Below, in pieces: positions 19,088 through 32,200 of a stretch of DNA of 33,017 nucleotides. The notes under the pieces were generated by a model. The model saw only the letters and a list, made by a program, of their open reading frames with translations. It made no database searches and had not been told where the DNA came from. A program made the translations under genes and the position numbers. The first letter of the stretch is position 1; each line of letters begins with the position of its first letter. Source of the DNA: Byssochlamys sp. IMV 00236 (Eukaryota; Ascomycota; Eurotiomycetes; Eurotiales; Thermoascaceae); contig MSJH02000451.1 of assembly GCA_001931875.2 (NCBI GenBank), positions 1 through 33,017 on the forward strand. Reading direction: 5' to 3'.

Positions 19088-20229
19088 GATGAATAATTAA
19101 GAGCGGGAAAGAAAAAAAAAAAAATAACCACGCTTCTGAGCTTGTTATCTTTGCTTTCAATCGCCGAAGACTGCATGATTGACAGTCGCAGCTTCAACAA
19201 GTCATCTTTTATATCAAGCATGATTAAAATAGTTTTTACAATGTTTAGATGGGCTTGTTTCATTAACCTCCTTTGTCGCAAAAGAGGAGGTTGATTGAGC
19301 GTCTTGCCTTATTCTTGTATTTTTGCGAAGCAACAAAATAACCCAAAGAAGAGGGGAAGCTGTAAAAGATGAGCTTGATATAAAGTGTTGTTCATTTAAA
19401 TGCACATACGAAAAAATGCTAGCATAATCTACCTGTCTTTTATTTAAACAGTCGAGATTAAGCTCATGTTATGAACTTGAAACTACATGTTTGAAAGGAA
19501 GGGTTAAAGTACAAAAAAAAGGGTTTCCTAATTTTTGCAAGAGTTCCCTTTTGGGCTACAAAGCACGGAGGTCGATCGACCTGTCCTTCAGGGATATGTT
19601 TGATGACTAAAGGAAAACAAACCTTTCCGTTTTTAATTGAACCTTATACAACCACTTATTGGATCTCCTGAGTATATTTGCTACAAAAACGCCATTTTAC
19701 TGCCTCTGTGACAAACATGTAGCTCAGAATACGTCTGTGATATACTTTCAAGAAATATTTGGAGAAGGTTCAACTGAAAGATCGTACGTTCTCGATGCTC
19801 TTTCAAGTCATTTTTATCGATCCTGTCTCGAATACGTTTGCTCAACTTGTGAAACTTGGGAAAGATTGAGCACATCGTTCATGTAGTTGGAATGTACAAT
19901 AGGAGCATCATTGAAACATTGTATATGAACATAATATCCCTTATTTGGTAAAAACGTTAGGGCTCTAGTTTATTAAGAAGGAGAACTATTGCGCCATTGT
20001 TTAACACAAGCTTCAGTGCACACAATAAGGAAACATTCTGACGTCCACCTTTAGTCAGATACATCTTTGCAAGATGTTATATGATACTCATAAACCACGA
20101 GCTAGATGGATTGAAATCATATTTGTAGCAGCTCGCTGTAGTACTTTGGACACCAAAGAAATAACCGCCGTCATTTGATTCTTCTTGATAATGGAAATGG
20201 ACCAAACCTCAAAAAATCACCGCTTTTTT
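19088..20229. other. Intergenic, ADH 5' flank and retroelement 3' flank, no gene seen
   Basis: The first ~60 bp are the promoter side of the ADH gene, with a poly(A) run at 19111-19123. A perfect 10-bp palindrome GTCGATCGAC lies near 19571. A plus-strand frame at 19659-19886 (75 codons) has no recognisable features. The minus strand near 20225-20115 has coding-like sequence that may be retroelement remains. Confidence 0.4.
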
Positions 20230-22760
20230 CTTCAATCTTTCTTGGAAATACGGCTCTCTTAATATAGGTATTTACCATAGATGCCTCCGAAATTTTATAA
20301 TCAGTTTTGAAAACCACAGTTTTAGGCAATCGCTAATGGTTGTCATTACCTTAGACTGCATAAAGTAAGGAATGGGGGTATTGCCTAACATTGATATAGA
20401 AATCGAAAAGAATAGATAATAATAATACATTTTCAGGTAAGTTATAAAGTGTATTGCTATCAAGCTTTTTATTTGCCTCAATATATGGAACCAAGGCGGT
20501 GAAAAAGGCTTTCTGTCCTTTATCAGCTCCGTGTGGGCTAACATTAGGTTCATATGGTTTGTCATCAATTCTAGTCATGTCTTTATACTTGAATATAACA
20601 TTAACTAAATGGATATGCAATTTAGGCATAGGATCAACACCAACCAAAATTTTATCTTTATACGACCTAATGGAATTGTCAATGACACCAAACCTTATGT
20701 TGTATTGAATGCTCAACACCATCATACTCGACAGAAATGAAGTCAGTGGTTTGTAAACGTGCGATATTTCTACCGTCAGCAAGGGATAAGATGATCAGGA
20801 GCTGTATGGAGCGGGACATTATGCTTTGTAGCGTAATTTTTATCAATGACGGAAACATTTGCGTCTGTATCCATAATACATAATGTTTGTATATCGTTAA
20901 TAATAATGAGCGAAACTGGGTGAGTAAGCTACACTATCTGAATTAAATGGGTTGTTAATGCCCCAGTAGTATTCTTTTTCAAGGCATACAAATAAAAGTC
21001 ATTATCATAATTTTCATTAAAGATTTATTGTCACTGAAATGTTCAATGATATTTTAATCTAAATCATTCATTGCTTGTTAATATTCGTTATTAGAATAAT
21101 CAACGTCAGACAGATCAGCAGAAGGATTATTTCTAAAAGTGTCAAAAAAGGAGCTGTTAGTAGAATGCCCCATAATGCCATGTTTATTGATAGTTAAGGA
21201 GTCTGTAACATGACTGACATCGAGATTACCAGCAGCAAATGAAAGATGTTTGGTATTTACCTTATGTTGAAGATGTTTCTTTCTTTCCTCGTATACCCTT
21301 GAATGTTCAGAGATACAAATCTTCTTTGCACAAAGATAATTTATTTCTGCCTTTGTCAACTTGTGGGACAAATCCTTCAATTTCTCCACATCCATCACAG
21401 CTTTACTGATACCTTGTTTGCTGTCGTCAAAGAAACTGTGATTCACCTTTCTTTTCTTGGATTATCGTCTGGTTGGTCAGTTTTAGCTTTCTTCTGTCAG
21501 ATAGAACGCTAGATTTTTCCTAATGCTTGTTCCCAAGAAATGATGTTTGCGATCAAAACTTCTTTCAAAGCAGAAAAGTTCTTGGGGACATAGTGAATAT
21601 AAGCTTTGTGAGCAAAAGTACTCTCTCCCGTTGTTGAATTGGGGTTTGAATACGTCTTTGTATGAAGATAGTGTTCCATCAGCGTCTTGTCAACAATATC
21701 TCTAAATTCCTTGGCGAATAAAGAGAGGATGAAATGACAGAACAAAAGCAAATTATCCTCGGTATTAGCATTTGAAGCAACGGCGCAGAGGCGAAAACGG
21801 TCCAAGTACTCGGCCAAAGACTCGTTATTATTTTGGCGTAAGTAAAGAAGTAACTCGTCACGCTGGATGACATTTGCCTCGGAAGCAAGATCGAATCATG
21901 TTATGATATCTTTAGCAACAGATCAAGACATCTTCTTCGTTTGTTTTCAATAGGTCCCTTGATATTCTGATTGAACCAGCTGAAGTGCAATGTGTCCTTT
22001 TCAAAACGCGTTTCAAGATGAAAAAACCAGTGTTTTTCTACATCTACCTGATTTTTCTTGTAAATCTTCTCAAAACGTCTGATGAACGTATCAAATGATT
22101 TGTCATTACCAATTTGGATGCTACTGCTATTGCCAAGGCTTAAGACAGAAGTAGGTTTAATCTCAAAAACAGGAAGATTGGATGCCACAATTGCCGTATG
22201 ATCTTTAGTCATAGTTTGTCCATCGACAAAACCAGATCTGATTGCCAGCAATTTTGACTGAATAAAAGCGTTGTTAAGGTTCATATTCTGTTCGGAAATG
22301 AACATTTCATTTGTAGAAATCAAAGTATCCTTTAAATAGTTAATTTCCAACCTGATGGTCTTCAATTTGAGTTCGAGGAGCTCAAGATCAACAGCAGTCT
22401 CAACAGGAGTGCTGAGGATCTCTTGCTCTTTCAAACAAAGTGTATCGAGCTTAGACTTGATGTCAGAAACACGAACTTGCAAAGCAGAATTATTTCCGTT
22501 AACTACAAGATCTTGAAACTAGGTGGGTCTGAACTACTTCCTAAAGATGTAGTACCCTAAATGACATGACCCAGGAACATGCTTGTTGCAAGTTGATGGT
22601 TGACTGTGGAGATGTTATCCCTAAGAGAGAGGTTTGACATGGCAGCAGAGCTACCGTTGTCAGAGGGTGAAGTAACGTGCATGGCAACGTCCATGTGCTC
22701 ACCCAAAGAGGGAGAAGCACTGGAACAGTTTCAGTGGACTTTACAGAAGTAGAATTCATT
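20230..22760 (-). pseudogene. Decayed Gag-protease-RT remnant of an LTR-type retrotransposon
   Basis: Minus-strand frames follow the order of a Ty3/Gypsy-like element. From 22760, a Ser/Thr-rich Gag N-terminus (SPSDNGSSAAMSNLSL); 22482-21901, a coiled-coil then a capsid-like region with FDTFIRRFEKIY and FNQNIKGPIENK; 21850-21509, NNNESLAEYLDRFRLCAVAS; 21446-21078, a His/Cys-containing linker; about 20870-20600, a retropepsin-like segment around MDTDANVSVID; and about 20460-20270, the start of a reverse-transcriptase-like region (PIPYFMQSKVMTTISDCLK). Several stops and frameshifts separate the pieces. The protease motif reads DTD where DTG or DSG is expected. The RT catalytic motif, integrase and LTRs were not found. 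The element is truncated and inactive; class assignment rests on motif order. Confidence 0.7.
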
Positions 22761-24481
22761 CAAATAAAATGTGATATTATGGATGAAAAGCAGTTTAACT
22801 CGGGAAATTAGAAATACAGCAAGATAGAACGAATCTGTTTGTAATCCTTTATACAGAGAAAGGAAGAAATGCATGGCAAAAGAGAAATTGACCGTTACTC
22901 TTGGCATATCTGTCATGAAGACTTCTTGTTATCATTGTTTGAAGAAGAAAAAGAAGAACAAAAAGACTGACCATAATATGTTATTCTTTTTGTCTATTCG
23001 GTGGGCCTTGGCCAATACCGAGAGGGTACATACACTATGAATCCCAAAGCTGAGACACAAATATAAATTAGCATTTACTGCAATCATTTTTCAAGTCAAA
23101 CTTACCCTTGGTATTATGGCCAGCGGATATAGGCTTAACCGCGTTTCCTGTACAGAAAGTGGCAGCAAGTTGATCGAATTGACCAGTCTACGATAGACTG
23201 ATTACTCATGAAATCTACACTGTCCAGATCTCTACCATTTCGGAAAGAAAGCACTACATGCGCCAGAAATACACCAAGAATTGAATTAATCCTACGTGCG
23301 CTATCTCCAGATACTACCTATGATGTTGTCCACCAAAGCTTTCCAATATATAGCTCAAGCTAAATATGGCTTTATGAGTTTACCATCTTGGATTGTTTAT
23401 TTTTAAAAAAGAAGAAAAAGATAAAAAAAAAGAAACGTCGTCATTGATTTATTCTAGTTTTATGTTGTCAGTTTGATCAACAAAGAACCAATATCAGTCA
23501 TGTGTAATTATAATAAGTTCATATTTGCATTATTTAGCTTATTTTCTGGTGCATGTAGTGTTGGCCATTCGAAGTGCAACCTTAACCATGTTGTTAACCC
23601 AACTTACAAACGTCAGCCTTCTCCTTCTGAATAAATCAGTGTAAATCTATTTGAGCTTAAAGAAGGTGTTTATTTATTTTATTATTGCATCTCTTTTTTG
23701 TCTTCATACTTTTATGATGTAGATTACTTATTCATTAGAGCATAACTTTTGATGCCTTTCTTTCCGCTAATTTTCTTATATTTCAATAAATTTCCATATT
23801 TTCCATGTATTAGCTTTTGTCAGATAACTATATAAAGAAAGTTGGAAATCAAAGATCCTCAAATAAGATAGTTAAATATCAATATCCGTAAGAAAGGATG
23901 GTATTTCTAAACATGTAATTAATATTATAAGAATGGTGCTTGAATGATCGTACTGCTGTAAGTCATGTTTGTATAAACTTGTTTAAGAAGGTAGCTACAA
24001 AGATGTAATAGTTCGTATTTCGTTTTGATTGGGCAAAGAACATAACCTTTAGACTAAGACTATAAAAAAAAAAGCATATAAAAGGTGAATCTAAAGTCTC
24101 TCTTTGATTTTGGATCGATTTTATTTTGACCATCATATAAGGAGAATAATAATTCACCGTTTCCCTAGCAACAACGTGATGTAGATGTATCACTGAAAAT
24201 GCCATCGCTTTGATCTATATGAAAACATCGTCCTTGATAAAATGAATTGCAAGCTTATGTAGCTACTTATGCCATCAAAAGTAACAATTACAACGAATCC
24301 AGTCTTAATCATGGGCGTACAATTACAAATAGCTTGGCGCATTATGTGAGGCTGTGGTTACACAAGTATATGAGATTTGCCCTGAACACCTTTTTTTATT
24401 CTCTTTTTTCTTCTCATTATTTTATTCATTTGTTTTTGTGTTTACTAAATAGAAGCCACACACGCTCACTCCTTTTTTATT
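22761..24481. other. Gene-poor AT-rich region, no confident gene
   Basis: Contains A/T runs and short stop-limited frames on both strands. Around 23050-23380 short coding-like words appear in more than one frame and may be further transposon remains, but nothing aligns convincingly. The last ~250 bp, with a T/C-rich tract at 24390-24440, form the 5' flank of the Rho GEF gene. Confidence 0.4.
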
Positions 24482-27400
24482 ATGGACACAGAAAAAATGA
24501 ATATAAGGCAGGAATCATCTGTTGATGGCACAGTTGGATCACCTACTCTAGAAGCACTTTACCATGATTTGGACATGTTCATCAACGAGTTAAATTTAAG
24601 TAGTGATCAAAGACGTAGCTCTGACCAAGTTAATCAAAACGTAAGTCTAAAGGTTACTATTTGAGGAGAGAGGTATTGAGTGTTTACTCGTTCAGGGGGG
24701 ATACGAAGACGAAACCCAAGGATACTCTCCAGTTTTAGAAAATTATACACGATTTAGTACAACAGAATGCATTGAACAACCAAAAAAGCCCACGATTATT
24801 GAAGAAAAGCCTCATCAAACTACGCCACCTGTCTCACCATCATTTCTAAGAGTTAACAATAAAGAAGATTATATCTTTACGACCCGAACAAGTTCATTGA
24901 ATCGCACGATATCTTCATCCTCAGGAAGGTCGCTCAACAACCGTATTCCACCTTCACCCAAAATCATATTCTCAAATCCTACATCTCCTTTAGCGTTTGA
25001 GATGCCAAATGTGCTCGAGGATGAGGATGCGTTTCCTAACTATGCTCTTTTATCTTTTATATCAAGCAACTTTATTACTGCCGTCAGATCCTTAAATGAA
25101 CGTAGAAGAATATTCTGTACAGCAGAATACCCCCTTAGCTTTAACGGTGAAGAAGCTATAGTACGTTTGATGGATATATATGCATGTATACTAACGATCA
25201 TCTCAGGATTTACTTCGCTCTTTTCTGCCTGATAGCTTAGCCACTCCAATTTACCTCAAGATTGCTCGTGCCCTCATGAAGACTCACCCTCCTTTAATTG
25301 CACCAATCCCATATTCGGAAAAATCCGTCAGAAAAAACAAGTTGTACAACTCTACTAATGAAATCTATACACTTCTTACCACAGACCAAGAGATCCAGGG
25401 CGTCTATACACCACTCACACGCTGTTATTCAATCTCTTGTTTACCAGGTCAACCTGAATGTTACTCTCCACTCTGTCCAAATAGACTACTTCAGCAACCG
25501 GATAACATCCAACAAAAGTTGATGGCTCCATCTGTTGGGTCGTCTGTTTCTCATGATACAGTAAGTTGAAAAGTTGGGTATGTATCTGATACTAAGTTTT
25601 ACTAGAGCATTTCCCGTGCATGGTCAGCAAGCGTATCAAAGGAAATATTGATGTCGTTGCCCAAAAATGAAATCAGCAGACAGGAGGCTATTCATGAGCT
25701 TATTTATACAGAGGAAGATTATGTGCGTGACTTACGGCTTTTAGACGAGGTAAATACTTTTTTCTTTAAGGAAGCTTTTTTTTTTAAACACTATAAAAGC
25801 TCTATGTAAAAGAATTGCTCAATGCACAATGTATTGAAGAGTCGAGAAGACAAGAGTTTTGCGACAAAGTGTTCAACAACTATAAAGACATTTTGAATAT
25901 ACACAAAGAACTCTGCGATGACCTCAAGGACCATCAAGCTTACTGTCAGTCCATCAGTGCGATTGGTAGCGTTAATCAAGTGGGTGATATCTTTTTGAGA
26001 CATGTCAACCGTTTCCAGGATGCCTACTTGAGATATGGTCCTCAGGTTGTCCTGGCTGAATATGAAGCTAAACGTGAAGCCGAAACAAATATGTTATTCC
26101 AGAACTTTATTCGAGAAAAAGAAAAGAGAGCAGAAAGCAGAAGGTTGCCTTTCCGTCATTTTATCATCTTACCTGTGACTAGACTCCAACGTTATTCATT
26201 ATTACTGGATGCTGTATTGAAAAAGACACCAGAGGATAACCCAGACAAAGTTCATATCGCAACATGCATAGACATCATCAAAGGAGTTGCGACAAAAGTA
26301 GATGAAGCGACTATAGAGACGAAAAATACACTTCGTATCTATGAAATTAACCAACGTATTCGATTTAAGCCAGGAGAACCACATGAACTCGATTTATTGA
26401 AACCAGGAAGAAAGTTGATCAAGGAAGGAGTGCTGACTCGCAAATCTCATTTGGTTGTGGAAACGATTGAGCTGCGTGTATTCTTGTTTGACCATCTTTT
26501 ATTGATGACCAAAGAGAAAAAGGCTCCAAACAAGGCAGACGATGTAGAATATGTTGTATCAAAACGGCCTATACCGATGGAATTATTGCACATTCAAGAG
26601 GCTACCGAAGGTTTCTCCATCGGTTTAAGAACGATGAATAGCACAGCGACATCTACCTACGCCTCTTCTTCTTTGCTTTCACCCACAAATGGATCGTTTG
26701 CAAACGCATCTTCATCTTCACCTTTTGGAAGCAACAGTCACCCTATCCTTATCCAGCATCTCGGTAGACACGGTGCAGACTATATGCTCTATGCCGAAAG
26801 CGCTGCTTCACGTGTAGAATGGAAAGAAAAAGTAGTAGAAGCTAAAGCAATGCTGGAAATGTCTAATATGGATAAACGCGTGTTTGAGATTAGATCATTG
26901 AGCGACACAACCTTTGGTGGATCAAGTGCGTCTAGTTTACATAACCATGGAAAAGTAACCTGTACAGTGCCATTTAGTAAGTAATCCTATTCTCTTTTGG
27001 GTATTCTGGCCTCAGACTTATTTTTTTTATTATAGCAAGTTCAACAAATATTCGTATGATCGCTGTGGGCACACAACAAGGCATCTGGATGGGCATTGAA
27101 GGTGATACAAACACGATAAAGCTGGTCCTTTCCATTTCGGATGTGACCCAGATCGCTGTGTTGGAAGATCATCATATACTACTTATTCTTGCAGGTAAAT
27201 ACACTAGGATATATTATACAACGGATACTGATGATGATCAGATAAAACCCTGTATGCCTATGCATTGGATCCCCTCGTTCCAAAAGATTCTCGTCGAACG
27301 ACTGTAGACAAGCCACACCAGAAGGTCGCTCAGCACATCACATTTTTCCATGCGGGTGTCTGTAATGGCCGCACGATTGTTGTTGCCATGAAGAAGCGCG

Positions 27401-28110
27401 GTGTCGACAGCAATTTCAAAGTACTTGAGCCTGTCTGTGGTGATTTACGTGATCCAAACAATAGCAAAAAGTTCTTTGCCAAGTCCGGTCTTTTCAGCAA
27501 GATGCCATCTTGGTTCAAGAGTTATATGGAGTTTTATATTGGTACAGAATCTTATTCATTGCACTTTTTGAAGGCTCGATTGGTCGTGGTGTGTGCAAGA
27601 GGATTTGAAATTATCAATCTAGAGGCACTTAGCATGAACCGCAACTTACCAGACCCTAGTCATCCTGATTTTGCCTTTGTACAGCAAAAGGGTCAAGAAC
27701 TACGACCATTGGGCATGTTTAGATGTAAAGAAAATTATTTGTTATGTTACGATGCATTTGTCTTTATGGTAAACACGCACGGATCCTTTGTACGCGAGGC
27801 TCCCTTGATCGAGTGGGAAGGTGTTCCACAAGCAGTCGCGTTTTATTATCCTTATGTCATTGGCTTTGACCCTCGATTTATTGAAATTCGCCATGTAGAA
27901 ACGGTAAGTGAGATGTTCATAGTAATTATATGATAAACTCATTCGTCATAGGGTGAGCTCGTGCAAGTGTTGGCTGGTATACATATGAGATGCCTTCAGT
28001 TTATCAATAACGCAATAGCACCAGTAATTCATGGCTGTATGGCGCATCCTTTCAAGCCTGATTTCCAATACGTATTTCAGTTGGTAGGCACCTTTGAGCC
28101 ACCTTTATAA
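24482..28110 (+). CDS. Rho1 guanine nucleotide exchange factor (DEP-DH-PH-CNH, ROM1/ROM2 type)
   Basis: Activates Rho1 at the plasma membrane for cell-wall synthesis and integrity signalling. Eight exons give 1092 aa: 24482-24640, 24696-25160, 25207-25560, 25606-25749, 25800-26976, 27036-27194, 27242-27903 and 27952-28110. All are GT-AG and in phase. Residues 1-160 are Ser/Pro-rich and disordered. A DEP domain lies at about 165-250 (AVRSLNERRRIF ... FNGEEAIDLLRSLLP), split by an intron. A DH domain lies at about 350-545 (RQEAIHELIYTEEDYVRDL; LPVTRLQRYSLLLDAVLKKT, the conserved CR3 helix). PH is at about 570-720 with a Ser-rich insert. A citron homology (CNH) domain, about 770-1080, ends near HPFKPDFQYVFQLVG. 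It is shorter than yeast Rom2, mainly in the N-terminus. Start is the first ATG after a pyrimidine-rich stretch. Confidence 0.94.
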
Positions 28111-29208
28111 TATTTTTTTTTGTTTGCATACCATTCTTATTTGTTTTATCTTTTATATCTACCTCTTTTATATATTTATTATTATTATACTTAATTGCTG
28201 TCTTGTTGGCTGGCCCCCCTCTTTTTTTGCATTTTCCTTTCTATAAAAGTAGTAAAATTGCTTGATTTTATTTTACATTGCTCAGTCTAATAAAAATGAT
28301 TACCAAGCTTTGTAAGGGCTTGCTGTATATTTATCTCTCTCTCTCTCGTTAGTAAACATTTTCAATTTGTATCAGTTGACAAGCATGCACAACCAATGAT
28401 GCAGCCCGTGTTTTGTGAATCTAAACTTCCCCCTCTCTTTTTTGCTTTAGATTTTCGTTTGGGCATTTTAGAGAAATAATTACAAGACAGAGTAATGAGT
28501 GCATAATTGTTTATCGTTGTTCGTAGTTTACGCCAGCTGATTTACTTTAATTTTTTTTTTTTAGTCCTAAAATTAGACGTGTGGGGATAAATATTCATCG
28601 ATGGTCACCACATCTTTGGCAGCTTCCGAACGTTTCAGGGATCAATAAAAGCCTCCAGTTGCATTGAGAGAGAGAGGCCATGGTCATGTTGAAGGCTCTG
28701 TAAGACCGTTTACTTGTTGTCTGTTGGACAAAGAAATAATATAGTTTGTTGCTAAAAGGTTTATTTGTATTTATGCTTTTTACAATGATAAATAAACTCA
28801 AAAGGATGAACGTCATGGTGCTGCAAGTGAATTATCCTTCATTCATTATTTACCACATTATAAAGCATCTGTATTGCGAGAGTTATCCTGTCTTTTGATT
28901 GTATTTTATTAAACATTGCACGATTTCAACATATATTGCAAGAGTAAAAAGAATTATATAGGAACAAGGTTTACTTTTATATTAATCTCTCTCTCTCTTT
29001 TTTTTTTTCTCTTTGTATTAAGGCTCCAACACTTGTAAAAGAAGTTCGTACTTCTTCATACTTTTTATATGACTTGAACTCTTGTAGACTTTAGATTATT
29101 TTACAAGTAAGATGTTTACAATCATACAGCTTTATCTCAAAGCCCAATTTTTATTCGTTTAAAAATTGACTTCATATTGTTCATATTTTTTAACCGTCTA
29201 CTTTTAGG
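28111..29208. other. Convergent intergenic region between the Rho GEF and CHD1, no gene seen
   Basis: Both neighbours end here, so it holds their 3' flanks. AATAAA-like signals occur on both strands (for example AATAAAAATG near 28290). CT microsatellites lie near 28333-28348 and 28987-29000. The minus-strand frame at 28595-28816 has no supporting motif. Confidence 0.45.
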
Positions 29209-32200
29209 TTAAACGACTGTATCTTTACCTTCTTTAGCAGCTAACTCTTTCTCAACTTGCTTCATCTTTTCATACAAGTTAGTCAGGTCTTCGAAAGTTA
29301 CGTTTCCTGGGAAATACTTTGTAGTATATTTCCAGAGAGACTGTGCATAATTGGGTTCATGAGGTCGCCTGGCAATCTGCTCTTCAATATGTTTGCCAAT
29401 AGCGCTAATGCACTCTCTGATCATTTTTGCCTTCTTAGCTCCTTCTTCCTTTCTTGAATCGTATTTCAAGCGATGTAGATGTCGCTCAACAGGAACCATG
29501 CTACGAGATGTCTGACTAGAGCTTTCTTCGTTGCTCTTTCTTCTTCTTTCACTTTCATGGCGCTTAGCAGATCTTTCTTCTGTATCATCTGATCTCTGCT
29601 TTCTCTTGCGATCATAGCTACTACTACTACTACTCTGACCCTGACTATGACTATTACTACTACTATGACTATGACTATGGCTATGACTACTACGACTACT
29701 ATGATTATGGCTGCTATGGTTATTGCTCTTTTGTCTATGGTCTTCAGGGGTATTTCTTGAAATAGCAGATTTGCTGGAAGAAGCAGCTCCACTCTGCATT
29801 TGCTTTGAAGATGATGATGATGATGATGATGATGTATGCTTATGTTTAGACGGAGAAAGATTGCCGCGGTTTGAAGAAGTGTTTGAATGCTTAGATGAAT
29901 TTGGTACTCGCTTTGTGATTGAACCTTTTTTCTCTCTCCTCAATTCTTCTTCTTCAGCCAATATCTTCAGCATCTGGTCTGCGCGACGTACCAAATGAAT
30001 AGCTTTTGGCGTTCTCTTATCTTCATCGTTTGTTGAAATAAAAAACTTATCCTGGAGCCCCAGGGGAGTATCAGCTTGTATCATTTGCCAGGACCCAAAT
30101 CCATACTTATGCACGCCCACCAAGAGCATAGCATCTTCTTTGGGCCCCCAGTTACAGGACCAGCCTTGCACGCGCTTTGCTAAGAGAGGTACACGGAATT
30201 TGGTCATGTCTGTCATCAGGGCCATTCTTCTCGCCAGTATCTTCATGTCATGATGTCTTTGTAGCACCTGGCCAGCATTCACACTTTGGATGTCCTTCCA
30301 GGTAAATAGAATGGCCTTTTGCTTGGTATGTCGAAGTTCTTTCAGGAGATCAGAATAGGCGACCTGTTTGTTCGCTGGAAGACTCTTGGCTTTCAGGATT
30401 TGCTCACGCACCTTTGCTTTACATTCAGAAATTAAATCGTGATAAAGGTCAACGATCGTGTCCTTCTTCTTGGCACCAAGGTCAAAGTCAGACGAGACCT
30501 CATCATAACGATCTTCAAGATCGCCATACTTCAATACTGCACGAACAACCGCGCGACGATCACGCTCAGAAAGCTCACTTGAGTGTCTTTTGTTGGCGGA
30601 TGAAGAGCCCGTCGTTGGTCGCTTGCGTTTCTTGGTTCCCTTGACGATTTCGCCTTCTTCTTCCTCTTCGTTCTCATCAGGATGGCTTTCGCTATACGTT
30701 ACACGGCCCTTCTTGGCAGCACGGCTATACATGGCCTCAAGCTCTCGCTTGTCTTGTTCTTCTTTCACTTTCTGTACTTCGGATTGAGGAATGATGTCCT
30801 CCCAGCTCAGGTCGTCAGCCGTTCCTCCATAGTCTGTAATCTTGAACTGCGCCAAAAAGTCATCAGAGCCAAGCGCGGTGCCATCGCCTTCGTTGATTGT
30901 TTCAGTTTGTTCAGCACGAGCAAGGATATCATCAAGATCCATATCATTTAGTTGTTCTGTATGCTCGTTTGCCTGGAACATATTTTTAGCACCAAACTTG
31001 AGAATGGCAGAGAGCTCTTGGTTCTTGAAAGGCAAATCGCGGTTTTTGCCAGAAGCGGTCTTTAATGAATGTTCGGCGAGTAAGGAGTAGCCAGAGGTGT
31101 CCATTTGCTTGATAATACAGTATTCCAATACCATCTTTCTTTTGGCGCGTTCAATGATATCTTCTTCCATCGTTCCCTTGGACACAAATCGGTACACGTT
31201 TACAGACTTGGTTTGACCAATACGATGAGCACGAGACATGGCTTGGAGATCGTTCTGAGGGTTCCAGTCAGAGTCAAAGATGATGACTGTATCGGCCGTG
31301 ACAAGATTGATGCCCATACCACCAGCACGGGTAGACAACAAGAATACAAAGTCTGGGCTATCAGGGGCATTAAAATGTTCAATGGCCTTGTTACGTTCTT
31401 CAGGTTTAGTAGAGCCATCAAGACGCTGGAATGGATGGCCTCTGAGCGACATATAGTCAGAGAGGATGTCTAGCATCATGACCATTTGGGAAAAGATGAG
31501 TACGCGGTGACCATCTGACTTGAGACGCGTTAACAGCTTGTCTAATAAAACCATCTTGCCACTGCTTTCGACGAGCCCTCTTAGTTGTTCAATTTTATCA
31601 GTTGTACGCTTTTCAGCATCAGGAAACAGGAATGGGTGGTTGCTTGCCTTCTTGAGTTCAACAGCAATGTTGAGCCATTGTCGTTTGTTTTCACAGCTAC
31701 TTTCCAAGAAATCAAAGTTTCTGGTCAAGATGCCTTTATAATAAGATTTTTGCATTTCGCTTAACTGGACACGCAGGATGCGTTCTGTCTTGCTTGGTAA
31801 TGATTTTTCAACGTCCTTCTTTAATCGACGCAACATGATGGATTTCAATTTTTCATGAAGTGCCTTGATCTTTTCTTCTTGATTGGCGTCTTCCACATCA
31901 AGGTCAAAGTTATAATGGCTCAAGTCCATACTTGGCATCAAAAAGCGAACAAGGGCCAGGAGTTCCTTAACACTGTTTTGCAGGGGCGTACCAGTAATCA
32001 AGAGGCGGTTGGTAGTTGAGAAGCCAGAGAGGGCTTCATAGAGCTGTGAGTCAGAGTTCTTTAAACGATGGGCTTCGTCCACAGCAAGGTATTGCCAGCG
32101 CATGTTACCAAGAACGTCACGATCCTTGAGGACGATTTCATATGTAGTGATGAGAATATTAAACTTGATTTTGTTTGTATCCGAAACGTAAAACTCTGTA

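Noticed and set aside
19659..19886. 75-codon plus-strand frame with several Cys
   Set aside because: No signal peptide, no promoter elements and an equally open minus-strand frame; could not be supported.
29723..29998. Plus-strand frame rich in Asp
   Set aside because: Antisense shadow of the CHD1 Ser/His repeat tract.
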